From Telmatactis stephensoni (lineage: Eukaryota; Cnidaria; Anthozoa; Actiniaria; Isophelliidae), in assembly GCA_029948255.1 (NCBI GenBank), contig JALIZF010001885.1, forward strand, positions 868,001 to 932,000: a stretch of 64,000 nucleotides of DNA, in the 5' to 3' direction. Below the pieces are notes generated by a model. It made no database searches, was not told the origin of the DNA, and saw only the letters and a program-made list of their open reading frames with translations. The position numbers and the translations under genes were made by a program. Positions 42,489 through 57,400 of the stretch are shown here, in pieces. The first letter of the stretch is position 1. The number at the start of each line of letters is the position of its first letter.

Positions 42489-45400
42489 CTAAACGTAGAA
42501 TAACGGAAAAAATTGAAAACGTTAACTAGTAGCTGGTAGTAGACTAAATCTATTGTTTTCTTTTGTTCTTTATCAACAATTACAAACTGAATAATTATCT
42601 TTCTTTCACGGACAAATGAAAATCACTCTAACAACACAAGTGCAACAGAAAAATTCCAAAATTCACCTGCCACATTCATACAAAGGAATTAGAACAAGGC
42701 TACATGCGTAAAGGTCATCAAACTTTGGTCATCATGAATAACTGAGCTTTATGTACGTAGCCTCTTCTTAATTTCTTCGTATGTGTGAAGTGAAACATGA
42801 TGATGATCATCATCATCATCAGCAGCGGCAGCAGCAGCAGCAGTACTATCAGACCGAGCGAACAAACGAACGAATGAGCGAAGCATAGCAGGGATATCAT
42901 TAAAGATACCTACCTATATCTTCATCTTCGTCTAGATCAGAACCAATCCCTTCTTCTTCCCACCATTCCTTCTTCTTTTTCGTTTGTTCACGTATGATTA
43001 CACATCGACGTCTTGTTCTAGGGACCAAGCCACTTTGAATATCCTCAGCGCTTATTAGGCTCTCTTGTTTTGCAATTTCTTCTTTAATACGTTGTTCTAA
43101 TTCGTCTTGTTCCTATGGGTAAAAAAATACAAAGTTTGGTTAAAATGGATTAGAAAGATAAAAGATGACGAGTTAAAATGAATGAAAACGGAATGTGAAT
43201 GGAAAGTGAAAAAGCGGAAGAGGAGAGGAGAGAGGAGAGGAGAGGAGAGGAGAGGAGAGGAGAGGAGAGGAGAGGAGAGGAGAGGAGAGGAGAGGAGAGA
43301 AAGGAAAACAAAGAAAAGAAAAAGAAGAAAAAACAAAGGGAATCAGGGAAACAAGTCAAAGGAACACAAAGGAATTGAAATGAAATGATAAAAAAAATGC
43401 GAGGAAAGGAATAGAAAATGGAAAGGAACTTGACGTGATTGTTATATCAGTAAATTATGCCTTCTAACGATTAGACGTGATATTTACGAGACAACAACCG
43501 GAAAACAGCAAGTACCCTCTCGTGACGACAGGAAACAAGCTAAGACTACCAGACACAATACAGTAAAGCCATCGTCAAGGGTCCGTAAAACCTCAAATTC
43601 GTCGATAAACGGAGATAGATCCAAGTGCCAGTTGTTTACATCAGTTTTTGTATTTTGTTTGTTTGTTTGTTTTGCTTCATTTTTGGTTTGTTTTGCTTTG
43701 TTAGTTGTTTTTTGTTTTGTCTTGGCAGCTTTGGTTTCGTTTGCTTTGTTTGTTTGTTTTTGGGCTAAAATGCCAATGCAATAACCCAATATACGACCAT
43801 TCATACGGCAATACTCGTGCAAATATATAATAGACCTTCGATTTATTGAGCCCGATAACATTTGACTCGATAACAAGAACCAAAAAGACCTTTGAGTGAG
43901 AGATTTTCTGCAGATAATCCCCCTCGCTAAGTCAATCCCTCGCTAACTCTAACCCCACTTCCACCAAAGTAACGATAACCCGAAGGTAATACAAATCCTT
44001 CGAGACAGAATTTCAAACGCGAGCTTCTCTGCAAACTCAAAATACACCGCAAACTCGATACAAACTTCCTTGCATGATTCCTTAAAAATCTACTCCTTAC
44101 AATCTGAACCCCCTACCTTCCCTTTTAATAACTTATCGAGTTGGAGATATTGAGGGTTTTTGAATTCATGATAAGGATTTAGACTTCTAAATGTTAGCCT
44201 GTATTCTCTGGCTATATAAATGTTTACCTCGTTGGTTTGGTTTCTTTGCTCATCCTCCTGTCCGGGGCTAAGGGTTTCCTGTTCGATGACCTCCTTCTTC
44301 CGTCGACCCTTCTTTCGATGCTCGTTCTCCATTCTCCGCTGTTTTTCTGCTTCTTCCTCCTTGAAAGTAAAACAAATGGTAAATAAGAGGTCGTAAACGG
44401 TCCTTCCAAAAATTAGATTCTCGCAAAGTTTCAGTCACAGTTCACGCGTTTTGGAGCATTGTTGTTTGTACGCACAAAAACGAAGACGTCTCAGAGTGTA
44501 CGTAAATACGTAAATAACGTAACCAGTCAGCGAGAAATCGTCTCAAGCTCGGAAGAACAAACGCTTGTTTTGGAGTTTCGCCTTGGCCATTCGCCACCCT
44601 TTAAATTAATAAGCTTTGGGTCATCGCGATAGCAGATGAATGCAGATGAATCAGTGATCATTGTATCAATGATCTAACAAACGATTTTAACCAAGGAAAC
44701 CTCAAAAGGGCCAGCAGTTATTGAGTTTCCTTAGATGACCCTAGTTTCCGGCAACGTCAAAGTTAACTTCAGGTGATTTTAGCGATCCTTCTTAAAGGAG
44801 AGGGGGTGAGAGGGGTCTTTTTCTTTTCCCTTCCCCCAAATGTTCTCACCAAACGCAAAAGAGTGAAGAGGAGAGGAGAGGAGAGGAGAGGAGAGGAGAG
44901 GAGAGGAGAGGAGAGGAGAGGAGAGGAGAGGAGAGGAGAGGAGAGGAGAGGAGAGGAGAGGAGAGGAGAGGAGAGGAGAGGAGAGGAGAGAGGAGAGGAG
45001 AGGGTAAAAAATCGAAAGACCCAAAACGTGCTGACTGTCAGCCCTACCCTATGACCACCTACAGACATCAGACATTCATCATCAAATTACAGTTTGGAGA
45101 ACTTCTAAATACTCTCAATGTCACGAAGACAGGCGTTCCGAGAGTCACGCAACAATGACATCTAACGAAATTTAAAGAAGTGTAAACGCACAAACATCAC
45201 CAATACCACCAACCCTTACGTTGCCATCCTCTACACGACCACTTTCGTCATCATCGTCACCATCATTCATTTTTCATTCATTCATGCATTCATTCATGCA
45301 TTCAATCATGTATTCAATCAACCAATCATTCGTCTAAACAAGCCTAAAAGAAAATCAAAGGAAGATTTTCAGTGGTACCTGTTTCATTCTCTCGATCACT

Positions 45401-48400
45401 TCCTCTTCTTGTTTAATTAGTGCATCTCTTTCTTCCTCTTTAGATAAATCCTACAAACCCAGCAGAATGTAAGTATTAATTGTGAGTACAAATCACTAAC
45501 AAATTTTCACCGATTCATGCATATTCTTAATTATGCGTCAGTGGCCATCTGATTTTTCAGCACGTGCTTTGATTGCGTTCCTGTGGCTGTACACAAATTG
45601 TCCTAGCTGGTGACCCGCGAAATCTCTCCTCTTTCTGGACGTTTTTCCTCTACTTTAAACAGCTGAGCTAAATCGAAGTGAAGTCCTGCACATTATGAAA
45701 CCAGCAAAAGAATCAGGTATAGGGGACGAAAATACACGAACTTCTATTACAAAAAATGTAGTCTGTCAATAAAGATACCTTTTTAGAGTCGAGATTATCT
45801 TTCATCTAAACGTTGTGTCGACGCAACTTAAACATCAAGAGAATTTGCCTTAAAGAGAGTAAACTTTGGTAGGCAAAACTATGTCGACAAACTGACTTTA
45901 ACTCCACATAAATACCTCTTATATTCAACTGGTCTCAACACCTAAAAAACGCGCCAATATCGATGCACTGAACTGAGAAGTCTCGATTATTTACACAGAT
46001 AAAATTGTCATCTTCTCCCTCTAATCTTCTGTTTCAAGTGGTTTATTGTGCCAAGCGGAACACAAGCGGTTCGTAATAACAAAACACCACAGGGCACTTC
46101 TTCCCGGATGATGACCTATGTGTGTTTAACAGCGGGGGAAGTACGACAGAGTTCACGCGATCGAAAATTGAAAAACGTAAACACGCCTTTCCATTAGACA
46201 GGTGGCTGCTCGTTTCTATTGAAAGAGAGAAGGGAAGGGCAATGTTTATCTCCCTCTTTGAGCTCAACTTTTGACTAATATTTGAAGTTATAATCAGGAA
46301 GTTAAAAATTTAGTGAATTAAGACAACTAATACCCTCTCAAGAGAGTGGAAAATAGCTTGATTTATCGAGGTGGAGAGGGTAATGTTTCTTTTGTACAAG
46401 TATGGTTTAAAATCCCTTCAAGCCCTGCACCTTGTATTGGGTTGCCAGCATTCAAACGACGCGACTAGACCTTCAAAGAGTAGAAAGAAATGACAGATTT
46501 TGATGCAAATAACCGTGGTGAAATAAAAAATAAACAAATAAAATACAGTTACTAACGTAACCGTAAAAGTAGCAACATTTACGTAACGTGACGCTCTCTA
46601 GCGGCCATAGAATCTTTTGCATTCCGTCACTCTTTCTGTAAAATGGAAAATTTAAGAAATGCAAAACGTATGTAGACTTTGCGAGGACGGTAAAAAACGC
46701 TTATCCTAGTAAATGAGATATAAATCTGTGAAAAAGGTTTTGACTTCACGATCTGATATCCTAGGTATCCTCATAAAAGACGAGGGACGTCGATATTTAT
46801 GTTAAGAATGTTTGACTTGAAAAACAAAAACAAAAAAATCGTTTCACGTTTTGACACGTTTATTTATTTATTTATCGATTTTCCGAAGCCGGATTCTTCA
46901 CGAAAGCTATTTATCTCAAAACATTATAACGGATTATCTTTGATAGGCTTTATGGGTGTGCTATTAGAGCAATTTTTATAACAATGCTTCCACGAGCTCG
47001 TGGCAGTTCCGTGTCATGAACGTGCCATTACACACGTCCGTACCGTGTAACTAGCAGGCGTTCCTTGCTGGCGTTGTGTAAGTATTCAAAATTACTTGCG
47101 TCAACACGCCGTTTCCGTGTCACGTCAGTGCCGTGAATAAGTATTCACGATTATTTGCGTCAACGTGCCGTTAACGTGTCACGTCGGTGCTGTATAATAA
47201 GCATTCAAAATTATTTGCGCCAGCGTGCCGTTACCGTGTCACGTCGGTACTGTGTAATAAGCATTCGAAATTACTTGCGTCAACGTGCCGTTACCGTGTC
47301 ACGCCAGTGCCGTGAATAAGTATTCACGATAACTTGCGTCAACGTGCCGTTAACGTGTCACGTCGGTGCCGTGAATAAGTATTCACGATAACTTGCGTCA
47401 ACGTGCCATTAACGTGTCACGTCGGTGCCGTGAATAAGTATTCACGATAACTTGCGTCAACGTGCCATTAACGTGTCACGTCGGTGCCGTGTAATAAGCA
47501 TTCAAAATTATTTGCGTCAACGTGCCGTTACCGTGTCACGTCGGTGCCGTGTAATAAGTATTCAAAATTACTTGCGTGAACGTGTCGTTACCGTATCACC
47601 TCCGTGCCGTGTAATAAGCATTCAAAATTACTTGCGTCAACGTGCCGTTATCGTGTCACGTCGGTGCCGTGTAATAAGCATTCAAAATTATTTGCGCCAG
47701 CGTGCCGTTACCGTGTCACGTCGGTGCCGTGTAATAAGCATTCACAATTACTTGCGTGAACGTACCGTTACCATGTCACGTCCGTACCGTTTCCGAGTCA
47801 AATCCATGCTTGAAGCGATGTGTGTGGCCGCGTGAGCGTCCCGTTACCGTGACATTTCGCAATCATTTAAAGTTCAGTGTCACATCGAAGTACCAGATCC
47901 GTAACTTGTAGTAGGTAATCAAAATTCCGTGTCGAGAACGTGCGGTTTGTATTAAGGCCATGTAGCAAGCATTAAAAATTACGTATGTGAACGTATGTTG
48001 AAGTGTCAGTTCCGTATCTTGTAGTAAGAAATCAAAATTCCGTGTCAAGAAAGTACCATTAGTGTCGCGTCCATGTAGCAAGCGTTTAAAATTACGTGCG
48101 GCATTTAAAACTACGTGCGCGAACATGCTGCGTGCGTAATGAAATAATTCATTATAATTTCATTAAAGTACTTATTTACAACATGTATCGTACCGACGCA
48201 ATTAGTACAACAGAGCTGACAGGAAGTAAATTAAAATAAAGAAAACAAGTTTTCCTGAGTTTGGGATTCATTGTGTGAAAATTGCGGACGCACGAAAAAT
48301 GAATTTAAAAACGCCAAAAAAAGTTTTTTAATCACTACTAGACCGTGTTTGGGATTCCTGTGTAAAAACTTGCAACCGCGCGAACAAACGATTTGAACAA

Positions 48401-51400
48401 AAACAAAGACCAGGACCACTTTCAAGATAATTCCGTGACAAGACTCGTTCAAAGTTTCTCAAACTATTTAGATCATTTAACTTCTAAATAGGGCTCTCAG
48501 CAAGGGGGAGAGCAATAAATGGAATTTTTCAATAACATAGAATAATGGCCAATTTAAGACTTTGTTATTCAAAATATGGTTTAGTGACATTGAAATTAAA
48601 AAACAACAACAACAACAAAATCGCATGGTGACAACAATTAGAGAGGAGCCCCGCTATCTTGAACTCCAGGGGAACCCCTCTAAAGCACTTCGAGATGCCG
48701 GAAGTTCGAGTAACCCGATAGGAACCGAAAAAATGATCAAAGGGAATTAACTTCTGTTCGATGTTCGAGATAGCGGAATGATTCAAGATGCGCGGTTGCG
48801 GAAATTATATAAAGTATTACTTTTATTAAAGAACGAGAACTTTCTGCAGTCACGCACTTTAGGCTTGGTTACCACGTGATCATTATGTTTGCAGAAAAAT
48901 GCGTAAATCCACACCAAGCTAGCGATCGCAGCGATAGATTTTGTTTTTTTCACAGCAATCGCAGAGAACAAAGCTTTATAGATCTAAGGGAAATGGGTCG
49001 TGTGTTTCAAGATAACAGGATTCGGGGTAGATTGGCACAAATTAACGCTCAAAGCGTGCAACACAAGTAGTACTAAATAGTGCTATATTATGCTAATTCT
49101 ATTGTTTTCTATCGTTTAATTACCACTATTGGCCACTATGAGGGTGTTTACATGGCACTAGGATCATCCTTGCAGGCGAAAATCACCCTACCTGCTATAC
49201 ATTTACTGCATTCTGTTTAGTAGGATGATCCTAGTACCCGAAGTGAAGACACAACTTTCCATGTAAACAGAATGCAGTAAATGTATAGCAGGCAAGATGA
49301 TTCGTCTGCTAGGATGATCCTAGTGCCATGTAAACACCCTCTAAGTCAGTATTACAAAGTACTGCACGCTTTTAGTCTTTATAGTGAGGTTCTACAGTAT
49401 CACACTAATGTACCTTTTTCGATTTGTTTCCTTTAGTCTTCCTTTTCCGGTTTTTCACATCTTTTTCCTTCTCATGTTCCTAAGAAAAAGATTATTAACG
49501 AAAATATTAAACAGCACAGTATCTGAAGGACAAGTAAATCTCTCTTGAAATTACATTCAACAAGAAATATACGGAAATGTTTCCTAAAGCGGGTTTCCAA
49601 AAACACCATACACGAGTATACCTAAAGTACCACAATCGTTCTTGAAATTTCTTTTCATATTCAAATGTTAAAACTCCTTTGAGAACACAAGACAACAGTG
49701 AAAACTAGATGCTACCAAGAGAGCAGAAATACTTATTCATGCTCTCTTGATGCTACCGAAAAGAATTCTGGAAGTGTAGCTATGAGACGTCATAGGACTA
49801 ATATCCGGCGTTGCCAGGCTCTCCTGGGGGAGGGGGAAGGCCTCCCTTGATAACCAGGCCCCTCTCCCTTCCCTTGTGAGCCAGGCAAAACAGGCTTGAG
49901 GAACAGCAAGTGATAACATGACGAGTATGCGCGAACCGCTGGACGACGTGTATCAACGTTATAATGACTGGTAGTTTCTAAAGGCAGGTTTTATTCAAAC
50001 ATTACCTTCAGAAGGGTTTCAATACTAGGATAAAGTTCATCTTGGAGGTAGTCATGGAGATTTTTTTCGCTTTCCTTGTTCTTCTGTAATGATCTAGACA
50101 TCAAAATACGAGACAATATAAAGATGTGGCAAAAGTTTTCCTAAAAATAGTCCAGTTGCGAGATATGCTTTACCTGCCATATACAAAGGATTTAGAACGA
50201 GGCTACGTGCTAAAACGTTTGTCTTGTTACGAATGACTGAGCTTTATGCACGTAGCCTCGTCTTGATACTTTTGTATGTGGCAAGTAAAGTGTAATCACA
50301 GCAAATAGCAAGCAATTGCGAGGAGAATAGCATGGTCAAGGTATTACTACGCATGATGGACACACGGAGACTGGTGTAACGGGTGAAGGGGAGGCAGAAA
50401 GGAGGAGTTAGACACCGTAGATAGCATGTCAGGGCCCTGGGTCATTTTGCACGATTAGTACCACGAGAGAGCATGCTGCTGGAAGGCTTGCTAAGCATGG
50501 GTGTGTCATGCTCGCTGATATTTAACCAGTTTAATATCAGGGAGCGTGAGCCGGGGCAAAATTCTGCTCCCGCCACAAACTTTTTTACATGAAATCGTTG
50601 GTACACACGATGGAGCTTTGCTCCAGGAACGTGTTGCGGGAGCAAGCTCTCTCGTGTGTACCGTCCTTTATAGCCATGCGATATTCGTTTCTTTTCATTT
50701 CAGTTCCAGCTATTCAGTCAAACCAGTGCTTCAAAATAATAATGTCAAATAAGAGTGCACCACCAGCACTTGAACTGAAACGCAGCATTTCAAGTCATCG
50801 GACTGATTTCAATGTGTTCGCCAATAAAATTACTTTGAGCAGAAAATTTTACTCTTCTGAGGTCAGTAGCGTATTTGGATTAGGCTTAAGGAGGCTCAAT
50901 CAAAACGAATGACGCGCGGCGAATTTACAAAAATCCCCATAATTTTGTGAGCTTTCCGTCGATTGAAACAAAACAATCACAAACTTTACAATACTATTCA
51001 GAGATATGTTTGCAGCAAACAAATTAACAACTAATGAGAAATATGGTCGCAAATTAAGTTTATATCACTAAATCTCACTTTTTGAATATATTTGGCCATA
51101 AAATTACGAGTTGGAATTGGTCTAAAATTGCGAAAATCAGCTTAAATAAGTTCCATGATATTTACTTATTCATTTATTTATTTACAAAAACTTTCACCAA
51201 AAAATACATAATAATTGAATAAAAAATTTAAAAAAATGGAAATGAACTATAATGGTGAGGGACACGCAACAGAGCTGGGCTCCAATTAAAGCGTGCCATA
51301 TGAATGAAAATAATTTACACTAATTAAAATGGTATTCACAAGCCTATTGATAGAAAATTTACCACTAACAAGAAACACAGGCTAGCTTGTGAAAGCTATT

Positions 51401-54400
51401 TTAAACAATACACACACAAGAAAAAAGAAATTCAATAAAATATTCAATTATACATATAAAAAACTATTAAAATAATAGTATTCAGTTTCCTTTCTCCTAA
51501 TCAGTAAGAGAAAAAAATATATATATCTATTAATATATATAAAATTTGGTATAATATAGGTAGAGTGCTCGCACTAAATCCGTGCAACATAAATATTACA
51601 AAATAGGTGATAAGTTATGCAAATTCCTTTGTTTCCTATTGTCTAATCAACACTATTTAGTAGTAATTATTACTATTTGTTTCACGCATTAAGTGCGAGC
51701 ACTCTATATATATACATAGTAATTTTTTGAGAGAGTAGAATATTTTTGAATATTTTATATTAGAGTAATTTTTTGAGAGAGAGAATATTTTGATAGAGTT
51801 TTGGAAAAATTGTTAAAGCAGAATTTCCGGAAAAATCTTCAATTTAAAAAACAACCCCTGATCAGGCTTCTAGATGCAAAGCGGTATTCTATATGTAAAC
51901 TAAGCCATTATGACTGATTTTGGTTGACAAATTTAAGATAAATGACAAGTAAATTGAGATCCGCCGGTAATACCGTTTCGATGAGTGCTCTTAAGTTTAC
52001 TCCGCCCATCGTCGGAACCGGCATTTTTTACTGTCTAGGACACGGTAGGCCAACTTGGTTCCTTGTCTTCACTTGTTTTCGGGATGTAGGACACACGCAT
52101 CTCGAGCAAAGAACGCTTGCTTCGCAAACTCGGTTGTTTCGTTACCCCGCTATAAATGAAACTCGGTTGTCTCGCAATCCCGGTATCTTGAACTCGGTTG
52201 CTTCGTCCACACGCTATCTCAAACTCGATAGTCGAGGACACACGAACAAAGGACGCTTGCTTCGCAAACCCGCAAACTCGGTTGCGTCATAGCCCCGGCT
52301 ATATGGAACTCGTTTGTCTTGCATCCTCGCTATCTCAAACTCGATTGTTTAAATCTATATTTCGTAGCTTTCTTCATTGTATCATAATATCAATAAGTAT
52401 ATCTTTTATTTATTTGTTATTTTTATTCTGATCCACTGTGTATTTTTTCTTCCTTTTTTGTAGTTTCTTTCATATCTTCTATCTTGTTTTAGTCAATAGC
52501 ACATTAATTTGACCCAAATTCTCAAACTATATGAAATAAACGGGTCTGTTACCTATCTAGTTTAGTAACCCAGTGGTAATTATAGGCAGCATGTACCTAA
52601 CTTTCCTTAATTCCATGTAAATACAGACAAGAAAAATGTGCTACTAGAGTAAATTGGACAAAGAATATACAAAGTATTCGTATCGTTCAAACATTTTAGC
52701 GTACGCAAGTCGGACGAGCAGCGAGCAGAGATCAGCGAGCGTGCACGCAGTGCTACAAAGGTTTTGCGCGTTTTTTTTTTTCATTTGTTTTCGCCTTTGT
52801 TGATGTGTATGGTTGCTCCATTTTCGTGGCCTACGTCCCACGAAGAGCTCCGCAAACAACAGATGTCGCTTGGTAACAGAAGTCATCTGCAGGGAGCCCT
52901 ATAGACTAGCCGTTACCATGGAAACACGTCCTCTTAACATTCATTAGGTTTATGGATAGCAAACGATGAAAACTCCAGATGTTATTTAATGAGATTACCT
53001 ATGGGGTATTTTAACAATAAAGGAGAGTTTTAGAAATTCTTTATACTAAAATAAATGTACTTTATACTAAAATATTTTACTTATAAAAGATGAGAAAAGA
53101 AAGACAGAAATCAAAAAATATTTTACTTATAAAAGATGAGAAAAGAAAGAAAGAAATCAACTATAATCGGCAAGCACAATTTAAGCAAGGAGGTTTTCCG
53201 GGGAATGGAAGAATTGAATTTAAAGGTATTTTTATAGAACTAGGAAATAAATATTGGCGGTGAAATTTAGGGTTGCAATTCTAGACAAGAGAAAAGAGGA
53301 ATGTGAAAGAAATTCGAGATGAACAAATATGGCAGCGCGAAAAAATACTGGCAGCACTTCATGAAAAAAAGGAAGACAGAAAAAGACCGAAAACAAAGGA
53401 AAACGTTTTAACAAAAAAATAGAAAATATACAAAACGAGAGAATTCTACATTTTCAGACTAAACAATAAAATATCAAAAGAAAGCCGATACAAATACATA
53501 CAGTTTTCACCGTTAGACATCTATTGTCGCTGTAGGACCGGCAATTTCAAACGGGGTAAAAGGCTCTTGCTATTAAAACCAACCGTAAACACAGAATACC
53601 AATTATATGACTTTTATCAAATATTAGAGATATTATGTATGTACTCATTGTCTGGCCACCGTGTTTATTCTATTAGAGGACTGACACACGGTTCACACTA
53701 ATAAAACGTCAAAAACTATTTTATAAAAGAATATAAAATACGCGTGTATTACAACAAAAGAAAGCAACCTCTTCGGCTCTTGTTTTTCGATTGTCTACAT
53801 CTCCCAGAGTGTTCTTCTATATCGAGCTAGTTATTTCTGACTGCACCTCCCTATATCGAACATAATCCAATTCTTCAACGTACAATTCCAAATACAAACC
53901 CATTTCTCAAGGACGGTTCGAAATACCAGGTTCGGGTACATCAATATCTTCCATCGGAGTTCAAGATAGGGGTTCTAGTGTTTTGACATTTTGAGCTGGA
54001 GATAGACGGGTTTTAGTGTATTGACATTTTCAAAGGAATCCAAGATAGATTTAAAAAAAGAAGAAAATTTGTACATATGTAAACATCGTGAATAGTATAA
54101 ATAAAATTGGAATTGGAATTGAATTGGGTTCTAGTGTATAAAATTTCCCATTGGAGATCGAGATACAATGATTCTAGTGCACGTATACGCGATATTTACA
54201 CAAGTTCGCAATAGCGGGGTTCAAGGCCTGGTTGTACGAAAGTGGGTTAGCGTTCACGGGGTTAACACCAGTGTTTCTTTTAGATTTAAGAACCTTGAGT
54301 TACCGCTGACCCACTTTCGAACAAAAGGGCTCAGGTGTATCATTTCCGTACAATTTCGAAATACCGAATTGTAATGTATACCTTAAGGCTACTGTTTTTT

Positions 54401-57400
54401 GGGAGACTGGGAAGATTTAACTACTACTTATTTTAGCGATTTTCGGGAGACGAATGACGATTTTTACTTCGATTGACCAACAATATCCAAAAATAATAAT
54501 TTTTGCCAGTACAAAGCGATTTTGAGGAACTCGCGAAATATGTTAAATATCGCTAAAACAGTAAGATTAAAGCTTTTTCAGAAGTTCGAGATTCTGGTGT
54601 ATTAATGTTTTCCATCGGAGATCGAGCTTTGGCGATTTCTATAGCTTGCGATATTATATTTGCATTTTACCAATTCAAGGTTCTTTACAAAGAAACCAAA
54701 CAAAATTTATTTTATCAACAATATCAAAATTGATTACGGTTCCCTTTTCGCCTAGGGCAAATCAGCATGGCAATAAAAGGCTATCGGACGGTTATTATGC
54801 GTTGTATTAAATGGTTACGAGGTGATGCAATGGTTAGTAAAACATGTGAATTAGTAAATTAAAAGGAATTTAGACTTCGAACAGAGAGACGACGATAAAC
54901 GTACTGCAAATATCTCATTACTTGTCTAAAACCACTTAATATCAAACATATGAAGGGATAAATTTAGATATCAAAGTTGGGTAGTTAGATTGCACAGAAA
55001 TGTAAAGAAAAAAAAACGTATTCGGAGACCTGTTGAGAATTTTAAAGGCTGCCGCGTTTTCCTCACTGTCCCGTAATGCTTGGCCGATAGTAAAATGCCA
55101 AGACAAGACGAAAACTCAAATCAGTAATAAAACCATAATTATAATGACTGATTCGTAACTAGAAGTCGGACAACAAACGCGAAAAGAAACATTTAGGTTT
55201 TTTCAGTATTAAGGCCACTGAACTCTTGTTTCGAACAATTAGAAGCATAACGAGTAGCATCGACATAAACTCAAATATTGTAAAGCAATGATATTGTTTC
55301 GAGAATTGTGCGCGGCAATGGACAGCATCGACGTAACCCCTGTAAATTTGTTAAACCATTTTACCATTACCAGTTCTACGATACCCCGAGCAGCGCATCC
55401 TGAGCGCCGACATATAAAAAAACTAAACCGATCAACAATCGGTTGTGTAAGCCTACTATACAAAACTACAAAAACCACTAATTAGGCTGCCATGCATCTC
55501 AAACCAGGGCAAAGAAATAAATTAAAGAACTTACTTGATGATATAGTCCCACTCTTCGCTTGTAGTACAAACAGTCTCCCAGCTAGAGAGGGGGAAAAAA
55601 TCAATACAGTACGTGAATAATTCACAATGCGTGCTCGTAGTGATTTGACGCTCTTTTTAGACTCTAAAACTGGGTTAACAATTCTTCTATTATCCTATAA
55701 CTCTGTGTCACGTAGAATTGAAACTGGATCAAGTAGATGGGAGATTAGGGTGAAGAGAACATAAACTTAGAACGACGTTAGGTTTAACACACACACACAT
55801 ACGTAATAAACTGGTTTCCACTCAGCACAAGTGTAGCAGCTGTTCAAGGAGTACTAATTATCATAACATATTCAAAGTGATTGAATTCTCCTGAAGAAGG
55901 CTAAGTGCCAAGACCAAATGAGATGCCCCAAAGAGTACGCAAAAGGCTATTACCCACAATGGACGGTCGAATGTCAAAGAGAGCCAGTTCGAGGGGAAAT
56001 CCTCACTCCAAATGAATCAGCACATAAATGGTTTTCTTTTGGAATGTGAATAGTCTTCGTTGGTTCTGTTCAATCAATATTTGATCGCCTGAAACCGACA
56101 TCTTCAACCTCAAATGACTGCCTTGCTTTTATCAATATACTAGCAGTTCTAAATGTCAAAATAATCGTTTAAAAAGTCCTTCCAGCTGCTTTTAAACGTC
56201 CCACATTAGAGAAGACAAATATTGACCTTTTTTAATGGACGCTAATAATGGACACAATAAACATTATAAAATTCTAAGCGATGGTTTGGACGTTACTTAA
56301 AATCTCGAGAAAAGACCGCCAATACGGTTCTCCTAGTGATATTCACGATATCTGGAGACCATGAGACTGAAAGACTGACAAGTCTTTCTAGTGTCCAACC
56401 GCAAGAAAACTCTTTTAAGACCACATCGAAGAGCAGTGAACAATCGAACAAAAGCTAGTGGTTTAGAGGATAGATAAGCTTTAAAATCCATGCAATTTAC
56501 TGCCATTTTAGAAGGGCTGAGAAACGCTGGAAAGAGTGCCGTGAAAATGAGAGCTAAACCGCAAATATCACGTTTAAAAGCACTTATGCCACAGGTAGCC
56601 CGACCTTTGCTACCCTGTGTGTAAGAGGTTAACCCTTGGTCTCCCCGGGCGCCATACCCGGGGGTCGGGTGGGTGTGAATACCCTGTGGGTACCTAACTG
56701 ATACCCTTCCAAGGTCCGGTTGTTGGAAGGGTGGCTAGTGTTAATTCTAGGTTAAAGTCAATGGTTTTCTTTAGATATTTCGAACAAAAAACCCTGAATG
56801 GGAAGAGCATCATGAAAATTCTGAATTTTCTGGAAGACGACTAGTTGTGAACCTAATTCCAAGGAATAGGATGGGGATCGACGTTCCCGATGGCATAGAA
56901 AAATGTTGGTCGTTGTAGAGAGATGGGTGTTGTGCAGAGGTTTTTACCATGAATGTTTGAATTGGATTGACGGACCGGATTGAGAGCATATAAAAATGTT
57001 GATCGTTGTAGAGAGATGGCAATTAGTGGAGGTGCAATTATATTGAGGTGATAATTCTGCTCATCATCATCATCACCATCATCCAGCATCGTCTTCAACA
57101 CAGTGACAGCCCACCACCACCACGCACACCATGACAGGAGGCACAACAATAGAGTCTTTTCCCCCTGGGAAACTGAACTCTTTCTCATGTAAACCAGATT
57201 AGTCCAGACGCTATTGTTCCTGCCTCCTGTCATGGCTGCCGTCACGTGATGGTGCAAAACCTCTATTCAAGACCAGGTTCCGGGGAAATATTAAAGAACA
57301 TATTAGGATTACTCCATTGTTTCCCCGGAACCTCGTCTTGAATTGCTTTGTGCGTGATCACTCAGCCAGAATATCGAAAGTGGGTTTTTTGAACAGTCGA

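Noticed and set aside
43097..45068. SSPLLSSPLL and RRGEERRGEE ORFs
   Set aside because: Translations of the two (GGAGA)n arrays.
47452..47835. 20-residue periodic protein (SRRCRVISIQNYLRQRAVTV)
   Set aside because: Explained by the 60-bp minisatellite. It is on the opposite strand to the host intron, and the 59-bp units next to it break the frame.
47000..47850. CRISPR-like array
   Set aside because: The repeats are directly contiguous with no unique spacers, and the context is eukaryotic.
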